Assembly (NCBI GenBank): GCA_021732805.1
Contig: JAKFUJ010000389.1
Span: forward strand, 1 to 5,077
Direction of reading: 5' to 3'
Length of the DNA stretch: 5,077 bases
From: Betaproteobacteria bacterium
Lineage (GTDB): Bacteria; Pseudomonadota; Gammaproteobacteria; Burkholderiales; SG8-41
Shown piece after piece: positions 1-4,574 of this stretch. Within the stretch, counting starts at the first letter, position 1. Each line of letters begins with the position of its first letter. The translations under genes were made by a program, and so were the position numbers. The notes beneath the pieces were generated by a model. It was given only the letters and a program-made list of their open reading frames with translations, was not told the origin of the DNA and searched no databases.

Positions 1-52
1 CCAGGGTATTTTTGGATACATCAATTCCAATAAAACTCGTAGACTCTCTCAT
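1..52 (-). CDS. IS110-family transposase, N-terminal fragment (runs off the window)
   Basis: Only the first 17 codons are in the window; the gene continues past position 1. The ATG is at 52-50, preceded by GGAG at 63-60 with a 7-base spacer, a good ribosome binding site. The peptide reads MRESTSFIGIDVSKNTL. The IGIDVSK motif at residues 8-14 is the hallmark N-terminus of IS110-family DEDD recombinases, and its Asp (residue 11) is the first acidic catalytic residue of the RuvC-like domain. Known members use an RNA-guided recombination mechanism and also have a C-terminal serine-containing domain; neither the rest of the RuvC domain nor that serine is visible here. The roughly 190-base non-coding leader fits the IS110 group, whose guide RNA lies upstream of the transposase, rather than the IS1111 group, whose guide RNA lies downstream. 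The family call is quite secure despite the short fragment; whether the gene is intact is unknown. Confidence 0.83.
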   Translation of the reverse strand, partial: MRESTSFIGIDVSKNTL

Positions 53-215
53 CGCTTCACTCCATCCAATCTTGCAAAAATTCGGGCTCGTGCCCAGGCA
101 ACTGCTCGGATTAAAGCAAAACAGGAAACGGCGATCTTGCTCTGTGTCGATTTGAACCGGGTCACAATCGATCTACCGTTTCCCCGTCCTCAAGTCCGGC
201 CAGACCCGAGAACAC
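53..215 (-). ncRNA. Candidate IS110 bridge (guide) RNA in the left end
   Basis: Read on the minus strand, the leader contains three hairpins in order. (1) 210-189: an 8-pair stem with two G-U pairs closed by a 6-base loop. (2) 183-124: a perfect 8-bp stem, GGAAACGG with CCGTTTCC (183-176 with 131-124). After a small internal bulge comes a GATC/GATC pair (173-170 with 136-133). Inside is a short hairpin built on GATT/AATC, leaving GACACAGAGCAA (148-137) unpaired on the 3' side. (3) 121-70: a weak 6-pair stem around a large asymmetric loop capped by GGGC-ACGA-GCCC (95-84). A 5' hairpin followed by two looped hairpins, placed just before the transposase, matches the published bridge-RNA layout with its target- and donor-binding loops. 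The ends, the transcription start and the assignment of each loop are inferred; pairing was judged by eye. Confidence 0.45.
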
Positions 216-247
216 CACAAACATACACCTACAAAACGAACATACAA

Positions 248-340
248 GGACACAGAGGGCACAGGGCACAGAGGGCACAGAGAAAACCCGAGAACCTTTG
301 CTTTGCTGTTCTCTGTGAACTCTGTGTTCTGTGGCTAAAA
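248..340. repeat. CACAGAG-type imperfect palindromic intergenic repeat
   Basis: The left arm (about 248-285) is built from tandem CACAGAG/CACAGGG units at 251, 260, 267 and 276. The right arm (about 308-335) carries the complement, CTCTGTG at 311 and 320 and CTGTGG at 329. The arms can pair in register with a 9-base periodicity over roughly 25-30 bases around a loop at about 286-307. Repeats with this look are scattered between genes in many bacterial genomes and are often mis-annotated as small proteins rich in HRGHRAQR; I recognise the type but cannot name a formal family. It begins about 14 bases downstream of the fumarase beta stop, so in either orientation its RNA could form a long hairpin that ends or protects the transcript. 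Confidence 0.7.
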
Positions 341-353
341 GGTTTTAAGGGGT

Positions 354-965
354 TCAGGATTTAACGCCGAGGGCCGCAAGCACACCCGCGCGTTTGTCTT
401 TGGCTGCGGCATTGACCGCGGTATATAGACTTCCGCCGTGCGAGTCCATTGCCACCAGCAGCGGGCCGAAACCCTTGATGCGGAATTTCCATAGCGACTC
501 CGGGTTGAGGTCATCAAGGTCGACTTCCTCGATCTGTTCGATCCAGGTGGTCTCCAGCGCCGCGGTGCCGCCGATGATCGCGAGATACACGCCGCCCAGT
601 TCGCTGAACGCTTTCGCCGAGGACGCAAACAATCCGCCCTTGCCGATGATGATGCGCACGCCATACTGCGCCATCAGCGGCTGGGTGAAACGCTCCATGC
701 GCGCACTGGTGGTGGTGCCGATGCAGATCGGCGCATAACCCGACGGATGCGCCTCGGTCTCGCCGACCCATTTGACGTTGGGTGCGGTATGCACCACGGC
801 GTGGCCGCGCATGTCGAAACGCGTCTTGCGGCCGTGGTCGAACATGTGAATCTGCGTCGCATCCCGGATGCCGTACAAGGTCTGGTGCAATGTGACGGTG
901 TCGTTGATGCGCAGTTTGCGCACCTGCTCTTCGCTCACCGGCATGTTGAGTTCGTAGTGGGCCAT
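354..965 (-). CDS. Class I fumarase-type hydratase, beta subunit
   Basis: This 203-residue protein is the C-terminal (beta) half of the iron-sulfur dependent fumarase/tartrate dehydratase family. With the alpha subunit it should hydrate fumarate to L-malate in the cytoplasm. Family landmarks are GIRDAT (residues 32-37), GHAVVHTAP (54-62), IGTTTSARMERF (82-93), GKGG (108-111) and GGVYLAIIGG further on. By alignment with the Leishmania class I enzyme, T85 matches the proposed catalytic base, and R89 and K109 match substrate-binding Arg and Lys with identical spacing. Length is normal for a separate beta subunit. I chose the ATG at 965-963, with a weak GACGGA upstream; a TTG at 980 in the same frame would add MTDTD but has no ribosome binding site. 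The alpha stop lies 58 bases upstream. L(+)-tartrate dehydratase beta (TtdB-like) is the main alternative; the dehydrogenase neighbours favour fumarate or a substituted fumarate. Confidence 0.92.
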   Translation of the reverse strand: MAHYELNMPVSEEQVRKLRINDTVTLHQTLYGIRDATQIHMFDHGRKTRFDMRGHAVVHTAPNVKWVGETEAHPSGYAPICIGTTTSARMERFTQPLMAQYGVRIIIGKGGLFASSAKAFSELGGVYLAIIGGTAALETTWIEQIEEVDLDDLNPESLWKFRIKGFGPLLVAMDSHGGSLYTAVNAAAKDKRAGVLAALGVKS

Positions 966-1007
966 GTCTGTATCCGTCAATCAGTCTATGCGTATTAAAT
1001 AACCGCG

Positions 1008-1032
1008 CATCAATAGCCACTCATCAATAGCC
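1008..1032. repeat. 14-bp tandem duplication across the alpha-subunit stop codon
   Basis: CATCAATAGCCACT (1008-1021) is followed directly by a second copy of its first 11 bases (1022-1032). On the coding strand the unit reads GGCTATTGATG, so the last codons and the TGA stop of the alpha subunit are duplicated into the alpha-beta spacer. The alpha stop is followed in frame by a second TGA. This looks like a replication-slippage product with no obvious function. Confidence 0.75.
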
Positions 1033-1899
1033 GAATTCCACGCCTTCGGGCGTAAACGTTGCCCGCGCGCGGCGCGCCGAATGACATTGCATGTTGACCG
1101 CGACCGGATTCATCGTGATGTGGGTAGCCGCGGTTTCGACATGCACGGCAAACGCGGTGGAGTCGCCACCCAGGCCCTGCGCGCCCACGCCCAGCTTGTT
1201 GACCACGGCGCTCAGTTCAGCCTCGAGTTTCGCTCCTTCGGGGTCGGCGCAGGCACTGCCCAACGGCCGTGTCGCCGCAACTTTCGACAGATGCACGCAC
1301 AGGTCAGCCGTGCCGCCGACACCGACGCCGACAATCACCGGCGGGCAGGTTTTTCCGCCCGCTTCAAGCACGCAGTCCACTACAAACGTTTTGACGGCAT
1401 CAATACCTTCAGCCGGGATCGCCATTTTCAGCCAGGAATTGTTTTCCGAACCCGATCCTTTCGGAATCATTTCGATGGCCAGCGTGTCGGCTGCCGATGC
1501 GAAGTCGATATTGATTACCGGTACCTGGCGACCGCAGGAAGTGTGCTCATTCTTGCGGGTAGTGGGATGGACTACCGACGAACGCAGCGGATGTTCCCTG
1601 GTCGCGCGCTCGCACCCCTTGATGATCGCCTGCTTCAGGCCGTAGCCATCGACAGCGACATTGGCGCCGATGGTTACGTTGTAAATCGGAATACCAGTGT
1701 CCTGGCACAGCAGATTGTTGGTGTCCTCGGCCACGGTAATGTTGCGGATCATGGTGCCGAGGATGGCCTTGCCGGTGGCATTGGTCTCTGCACGATCCAG
1801 CCGCTGAAACCCCAGCTTGATATCCGGGGGCAGCATCTTCAGCGCGCGGATATAAAGCTCCTTGCACGCTTCTTCAACCTGTTTGAGATCAACGTTCAC
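1024..1899 (-). CDS. Class I fumarase-type hydratase, alpha subunit ([4Fe-4S])
   Basis: This 291-residue protein is the N-terminal (alpha) half of class I fumarase and should carry the [4Fe-4S] cluster that activates the substrate hydroxyl. Three cysteines match the E. coli FumA cluster ligands in context and spacing: C65 in LCQDTG, C185 in KTCPPVIVG, and C272 in NMQCHSARRA (FumA C105, C224 and C318). Other landmarks are HPTTRKNEHTSCG (111-123), KGSGSENNS (147-155) and GVGVGGTAD (191-199). The start is taken as GTG at 1899-1897, because AAGGTGGT (1910-1903) sits directly upstream and the protein then begins as relatives do. An upstream start at 1956 would run translation through a strong hairpin and add an unconserved 19-residue tail. 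It lies 65 bases after the Bug gene and precedes its beta partner. Tartrate dehydratase alpha is the alternative; class I fumarases of Burkholderia are also known to accept mesaconate. Like the family, it should be oxygen-sensitive. Confidence 0.92.
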   Translation of the reverse strand: MNVDLKQVEEACKELYIRALKMLPPDIKLGFQRLDRAETNATGKAILGTMIRNITVAEDTNNLLCQDTGIPIYNVTIGANVAVDGYGLKQAIIKGCERATREHPLRSSVVHPTTRKNEHTSCGRQVPVINIDFASAADTLAIEMIPKGSGSENNSWLKMAIPAEGIDAVKTFVVDCVLEAGGKTCPPVIVGVGVGGTADLCVHLSKVAATRPLGSACADPEGAKLEAELSAVVNKLGVGAQGLGGDSTAFAVHVETAATHITMNPVAVNMQCHSARRARATFTPEGVEFGY

Positions 1900-1902
1900 G
1901 GG

Positions 1903-1910
1903 ACCACCTT
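1903..1910 (-). promoter_or_regulatory. Ribosome binding site that fixes the alpha-subunit GTG start
   Basis: On the minus strand the sequence is AAGGTGGT, one mismatch from the ideal AAGGAGGT, ending 3 bases before the GTG at 1899. The spacing is a little short, but no better site serves the upstream in-frame start at 1956. Confidence 0.65.
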
Positions 1911-1927
1911 GATGCGAAATTGAAAAC

Positions 1928-1954
1928 GCTGCCGGGAGATTGCGTCCCGGCAGC
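1928..1954 (-). terminator. Strong hairpin after the Bug gene: partial terminator or mRNA-stabilising stem
   Basis: GCTGCCGGGA (1928-1937) and TCCCGGCAGC (1945-1954) form a perfect 10-bp, GC-rich stem with a 7-base loop, 10 bases past the Bug stop codon. On the minus strand it is followed by GTTTTCAATTT, a short and interrupted T-run, so it is at best a weak intrinsic terminator. Since the hydratase genes follow on the same strand, read-through with stepped-down expression or 3'-end protection of the receptor mRNA fits better than full termination. A further palindrome, GCAATATTGC, overlaps its edge at 1953-1962. Confidence 0.55.
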
Positions 1955-1964
1955 AATATTGCGA

Positions 1965-2927
1965 TCAGTTCACCTGCAGCTTGCGTTCTTTGATGATTTT
2001 CACCCAGCGACCGCTTTCTTCCCTGATCGCCTTGGTAAATTCCTCGGACGTGTTGCCCACGGGCACCATGCCGAGGTCCTCGAAGCGCCTGGCAATCGTG
2101 GCATCTTTCAGCGCGGTCACCGTGTCCTGATGGATCTTGGCCAACACCGGCTTGGGCGTGCCGGTCGGCACCATGAAACCGAACCAGCCGAGATTTTCGA
2201 AACCCGGCAGCGTTTCGGCCACTGCCGGCACTTCCGGCAACTGCTTCGAACGTTCCTTGCTGGTCACCGCCAGCGCGCGCAACTTGCCCGAGCGCACAAA
2301 GTTGATCGCGGCCGAAAGATTCGGCGTCACGAACTGGATTTGTCCGCCGATCAGATCGCTCACAGCCGGTGCCTCTCCCTTGTACGGAATATGGATGACG
2401 TCGATGCCCGCGCTGTAGATGAAATTTTCACCCGCCAGATGGGTCTGGGTGCCGATACCGGCCGAACCGAAGGTGATGCCTTTCGGTTTTGCTTTGGCCA
2501 TCGCAATCAGGTCTTTCACGGTTTTCGCCGGAAAGCTCGGATTGACGACGATGGCTTGCGGGCCGCTGGCGACATTGGTCACCGCCATCAGGTCTTTTCC
2601 GGCGTCGTACGGTAATGTTTTATACATGTGCGGATTGGCGGTGACGATGGAACCGGAGGTCATGAATAGCGTGTAACCGTCAGGCAGCGATTTGGCCGCG
2701 ATTTCCGCGCCGATGTTGCCGCCGGCGCCGGCGCGGTTGTCCACCACCAGGGTCTGCCCCCAGATTTCGGTGAGTTTCTGTGCCACCACACGGGTCACGA
2801 TATCGGTTGCGCCACCGGCCGAAAACGGCACGATGATGCGCACGGGTTTGTTGGGAAAACCCTGAGCTGCAACTGCGGATGATGCCAACAACGCCCCTGC
2901 CATCAAAATCAGCTTTGCCTGATGCAT
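1965..2927 (-). CDS. Bug/TctC-family periplasmic tricarboxylate-type solute receptor
   Basis: This 320-residue secreted receptor belongs to the family whose best-known members serve tripartite tricarboxylate transporters or act as orphan sensors in Bordetella and relatives. Residues 1-21 form a signal peptide (Lys5, hydrophobic LILMAGALLASSA, cleavage near AVAA-Q22). The mature protein opens with the family signature PNKPVRIIVPFSAGGATD (25-42), followed by VVDNRAGAGGNIGAE (61-75), PDGYTL (82-87), FGSAGIGTQTHLAGE (153-167) and HIPYKGEAPAVSDLIGG (179-195). Length is typical. The ATG at 2927 has GGAGG (2940-2936) eight bases upstream. The membrane partners TctA and TctB are absent here, as is common for Bug proteins. 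The ligand cannot be read from sequence; placement between succinate dehydrogenase-like and fumarase-like genes suggests a C4-dicarboxylate or a precursor. It may be transcribed from its own promoter in the 183-bp gap upstream. Confidence 0.95.
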   Translation of the reverse strand: MHQAKLILMAGALLASSAVAAQGFPNKPVRIIVPFSAGGATDIVTRVVAQKLTEIWGQTLVVDNRAGAGGNIGAEIAAKSLPDGYTLFMTSGSIVTANPHMYKTLPYDAGKDLMAVTNVASGPQAIVVNPSFPAKTVKDLIAMAKAKPKGITFGSAGIGTQTHLAGENFIYSAGIDVIHIPYKGEAPAVSDLIGGQIQFVTPNLSAAINFVRSGKLRALAVTSKERSKQLPEVPAVAETLPGFENLGWFGFMVPTGTPKPVLAKIHQDTVTALKDATIARRFEDLGMVPVGNTSEEFTKAIREESGRWVKIIKERKLQVN

Positions 2928-3001
2928 TTTTCTCTCCTCCGGTGCAGTGTAATTAACAGCCTGTTGTCGTATTCGGTCGATTGATTCCTGTTGCCCAATT
3001 C

Positions 3002-3030
3002 ACGATACCCCAAGCCCCCTGGTGCGGCAA
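3002..3030 (-). promoter_or_regulatory. Candidate sigma-70-type promoter for the Bug-hydratase genes
   Basis: On the minus strand TTGCCG (3030-3025) and TATCGT (3007-3002) are separated by 17 bases, each matching four of six consensus positions. A start near 2995 would give a leader of about 70 bases before the Bug ATG. It lies in the 183-bp gap between the second anchor and Bug, the largest break in the gene cluster. The match is modest and could be chance. Confidence 0.3.
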
Positions 3031-3054
3031 GGCACGGCCACATCCCCAATTCGT

Positions 3055-3064
3055 CTGACGTCAG
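3055..3064. promoter_or_regulatory. Perfect palindrome CTGACGTCAG, possible operator
   Basis: A perfect 10-bp palindrome lies about 25 bases upstream of the candidate -35 box in the anchor-Bug gap, where an activator or repressor could bind. No regulator gene is in the window, and a single 10-bp palindrome is weak evidence. Confidence 0.25.
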
Positions 3065-3110
3065 CCTGATGCAATCTCTGTTCATGGGCTCGATCCGGAT
3101 TTCGCAATGC

Positions 3111-3458
3111 TCAAACCAGATTCAGCAGAAACGCCAGTCCGGCGACCAATGACACGCCGGCGGCAGCGGTGAGCAGCGTTTTCTGCCATTCGCGCCAATC
3201 GAGGAATTCCAGCGCCAGCAGGCGCAGGCCGCCGGCCATGTGTGCCGCCAGCAGCAGCACCAGACCGGTCTCGGCAAACTTCACCAGCGGTTGTTCGGTC
3301 CAGCGCAGAAAACCGTCGAGCGCCGCAGCGCCGTGCAGGGCCTGGCCCAGCGCCCAGAAATGCAGCGGCAGAAACAGCGCCAGCAGTACGCCGGAACTGC
3401 GATGCACGATGAACGCCCAGTACGCGGGATGGTTGCGCGCGCGAAAATCGTTTTTCAT
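3111..3458 (-). CDS. Succinate dehydrogenase/fumarate reductase cytochrome b anchor subunit 2 (SdhC-like)
   Basis: This 115-residue membrane protein of the Sdh_cyt type has about three transmembrane helices (roughly 14-37, 58-83 and 94-114). HRSSGVLLAL (19-28) is the quinone-site HR-x-S-G motif of SdhC-like proteins. H33 and H73 are well-placed haem ligands 40 residues apart, and H73 sits in HMAGGLR (73-79), the family H-x3-G-L-R motif. E84 and W88 follow. The ATG at 3458-3456 overlaps the TGA of the preceding anchor as ATGA, so the two are probably translationally coupled. A GTG at 3503 in the same frame would add 15 residues overlapping that gene and is not favoured. It should hold the dehydrogenase at the inner membrane and pass electrons between the iron-sulfur subunit and quinone. 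It is clearly related in sequence to its neighbour at 3455-3805. Subunit letters (C or D) are not assigned because both belong to the same family. Confidence 0.88.
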   Translation of the reverse strand: MKNDFRARNHPAYWAFIVHRSSGVLLALFLPLHFWALGQALHGAAALDGFLRWTEQPLVKFAETGLVLLLAAHMAGGLRLLALEFLDWREWQKTLLTAAAGVSLVAGLAFLLNLV

Positions 3459-3805
3459 GCTGCACCGCCGCCGAACACACCGAACACTGCGCGCATGCCC
3501 CACATCGCCAGACTCAAACCGATGACACCCGTCAGCACATCCAGTCCACGGCCGCGCCAGTTGAAAGTTTCACTGAAGATGGTGCGCAGTCCGATCGGCG
3601 CATGCACGGCAACTGCCATCACGAACAAGGTGTAGAACGCGAACCAGGCAACGCTGCCTTGGGTGCGTCCGAGAATTTCAGCGGCGCTCAATCCGCTGCG
3701 CACCGCATAAATCATCGTCAGCAGATGCACCACCACACACAGCGCCAGCACCATTGCACTGATGCGCTGCGCACCCCACAGCAAGACCTGGTTGCGGCTG
3801 CTCAT
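3455..3805 (-). CDS. Succinate dehydrogenase/fumarate reductase cytochrome b anchor subunit 1
   Basis: This 116-residue protein has about three predicted membrane helices (roughly 15-35, 51-77 and 88-109). QRISAMVLAL (13-22) occupies the place of the HR-x-S-G motif in the other anchor, but with Gln for His and Ala for Gly. H27 lies in helix I. H68 lies in HAPIGLR (68-74), the same H-x3-G-L-R motif. E79, W83 and R84 match E84, W88 and R89 of anchor 2 at identical offsets. These features place it in the same Sdh_cyt family and give two candidate haem-b ligands. The ATG at 3805 has no clear Shine-Dalgarno sequence. It is 45 bases after the iron-sulfur gene and may be coupled to an 8-codon reading frame upstream. 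The C-terminus (FGVFGGGAA) overlaps the next gene by 4 bases. Partner of the iron-sulfur subunit and of a flavoprotein not seen here. Confidence 0.85.
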   Translation of the reverse strand: MSSRNQVLLWGAQRISAMVLALCVVVHLLTMIYAVRSGLSAAEILGRTQGSVAWFAFYTLFVMAVAVHAPIGLRTIFSETFNWRGRGLDVLTGVIGLSLAMWGMRAVFGVFGGGAA

Positions 3806-3806
3806 G

Positions 3807-3840
3807 AATCAATACCCGTGTAAATCATAAGTAATTGATT
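3807..3840 (-). promoter_or_regulatory. AT-rich inverted repeat at the translation start of anchor 1
   Basis: AATCAAT (3807-3813) and ATTGATT (3834-3840) form a perfect 7-bp inverted repeat with a 20-base spacer. On the minus strand its second arm ends one base before the anchor-1 ATG, so a hairpin could hide or present this start, which otherwise lacks a ribosome binding site. A little upstream, TATAAT (3855-3850) overlaps the iron-sulfur gene's TAA stop but has no good -35 partner. The AT-rich spacer differs from the GC-rich genes around it. Confidence 0.3.
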
Positions 3841-3850
3841 TTATTGACTA

Positions 3851-4564
3851 TTATATATCGCCTGCGAGGGTCGCTGAAAGCACTGCCCGCTTCAGCCCGG
3901 CAATGCCGGCTGTCGGCGACAGCCCCTTGGGACAACGCTCGGTGCAGCTGAGATGGGTATGGCAGGCATGGCAGCCGGCATCACCGGCCACCGCAGCCAG
4001 CCGCTCGTTGCGCGCGGTATCACGCACATCATTGATCAGCGTCCATGCCCGATTCAACGCCGCAGGCCCCAGATAATCCTTGTTCCACGACACCACGTCA
4101 CAGGCGCTGTAGCAGACCCCGCAGCCGATGCATTCAATGCCGGCATCAACGCGTTTGCGCTCCTTCGATTCGGGAGAAACTTTGGCAAACCCGTCTTTAC
4201 GCGTGGTGCTGCCGGTGAAACGGCCGCGGGCACGCGCCCACTTGTCGAAGAACTCGCGCATGTCGGTGACCAGATCTTTGATCACCGGCAGGTTGCGCAG
4301 CGGCGCGATTTCGAGTGTGTTGTCGGTGGCGACTTTCGATACATGAGTGCGGCAGGTCCAGCGCGACTGGCCATTGACCGTCATTGCGCAGGAACCGCAG
4401 ACACCGACGCGGCAGGCAAAGCGGTAGGACAGCGTAGCATCGCATTTGCGCTGCACGTAGGTCACGACGTCGAGCACGGTCTGGCTTTCCTGCCGCGGCA
4501 CTTCAAAATCCTGGAAGTCGCCCTGCTCGGTGCCGCGCCAGATCCTGACCTTCAGATTTTCCAT
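3851..4564 (-). CDS. Succinate dehydrogenase/fumarate reductase iron-sulfur subunit (SdhB/FrdB-like)
   Basis: This 237-residue electron-transfer subunit links a flavoprotein to the membrane quinone site. The N-terminal ferredoxin domain carries the [2Fe-2S] ligands C51, C56, C59 and C71 (C-x4-C-x2-C-x11-C). The C-terminal domain has C145, C148, C151 and C155 (CIGCGVCYSAC), then C201, C207 and C211 (CHTHLSCTERCPKG). This is the canonical pattern for [4Fe-4S] (C145, C148, C151, C211) and [3Fe-4S] (C155, C201, C207). W160 and H202 match quinone-site Trp164 and His207 of E. coli SdhB. Two oddities: the usual Cys-Pro after the first motif is Cys-Asp (155-156), and there is an extra C198. The ATG at 4564 is chosen because AGGAG (4574-4570) lies 5 bases upstream; in-frame GTG and TTG just before it overlap that site. 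The gene starts 8 bases after the thiamine-diphosphate gene and ends with tandem stops TAA TAG. Divergence from housekeeping SdhB suggests a specialised complex; direction and substrate are not determined. Confidence 0.92.
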   Translation of the reverse strand: MENLKVRIWRGTEQGDFQDFEVPRQESQTVLDVVTYVQRKCDATLSYRFACRVGVCGSCAMTVNGQSRWTCRTHVSKVATDNTLEIAPLRNLPVIKDLVTDMREFFDKWARARGRFTGSTTRKDGFAKVSPESKERKRVDAGIECIGCGVCYSACDVVSWNKDYLGPAALNRAWTLINDVRDTARNERLAAVAGDAGCHACHTHLSCTERCPKGLSPTAGIAGLKRAVLSATLAGDI

Positions 4565-4569
4565 CAACA

Positions 4570-4574
4570 CTCCT
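4570..4574 (-). promoter_or_regulatory. Ribosome binding site of the iron-sulfur gene, overlapping the upstream stop codon
   Basis: AGGAG on the minus strand shares bases with the TAG stop (4575-4573) of the thiamine-diphosphate gene and lies 5 bases before the ATG at 4564. Ribosomes finishing the first gene would sit on this site, which points to one transcript and coupled translation. Confidence 0.75.

Larger units (their letters stand above)
1..247 (-). mobile_element. IS110-family insertion sequence, left end (partial)
   Basis: Two things support an IS110-group element whose left end faces the fumarase genes: the transposase start at 52, and a structured, gene-free leader from 53 to about 215. 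The outer boundary is not marked, because IS110-group elements lack clear terminal inverted repeats and usually leave no long target duplication. I place it near 247 because the CACAGAG-type intergenic repeat, taken to be host sequence, starts at 248. An error of 20 to 50 bases is possible. The 8-mer AACATACA occurs twice inside the end (220-227 and 239-246). Read on the minus strand it gives TATGTT, a possible -10 element for the RNA. The body and right end lie outside the window. Confidence 0.6.

Noticed and set aside
145..165. GGTTCAAATCG on the minus strand, resembling a tRNA T-arm
   Set aside because: The flanking bases do not form the required 5-bp T-stem, and there is no acceptor, D or anticodon arm around it. 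It falls inside the predicted RNA loop of the insertion sequence.
204..295. 10-bp direct repeat ACCCGAGAAC at 204-213 and 286-295 as a target-site duplication or attachment site
   Set aside because: The first copy lies within the predicted 5' hairpin of the insertion-sequence RNA and the second in the loop of the palindrome. IS110 elements do not make such duplications, so it is most likely chance.
251..330. CRISPR-like short periodic repeats
   Set aside because: Units are 7-9 bases with no spacers and the two halves are complementary, so this is a palindrome with internal tandem units, not an array.
137..364. 75-codon plus-strand reading frame through the repeat region
   Set aside because: Its central part is only the translated CACAGAG palindrome (HRAQRAQR then LCELCVL), a well-known artefact, and the rest crosses the presumed insertion-sequence end. 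No ribosome binding site and no family features.
354..1899. L(+)-tartrate dehydratase (TtdAB) as the primary name for the hydratase pair
   Set aside because: Sequence alone cannot exclude it, since the families are close. The neighbouring succinate dehydrogenase-type genes, and the absence of tartrate transport or regulator genes in view, make a fumarase-type role the better first call.
1081..2615. Long plus-strand open frames opposite the hydratase alpha and Bug genes
   Set aside because: They are antisense shadows of well-supported genes, rich in His, Arg and Ala, without recognisable motifs; GC-rich coding strands often leave such open frames.
3850..3878. Internal promoter based on the perfect TATAAT at 3850-3855
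   Set aside because: The -10 match overlaps an AT-rich stop-codon region (ATATATAA TAG), and the best -35 at correct spacing (TTCAGC) matches only three of six positions.
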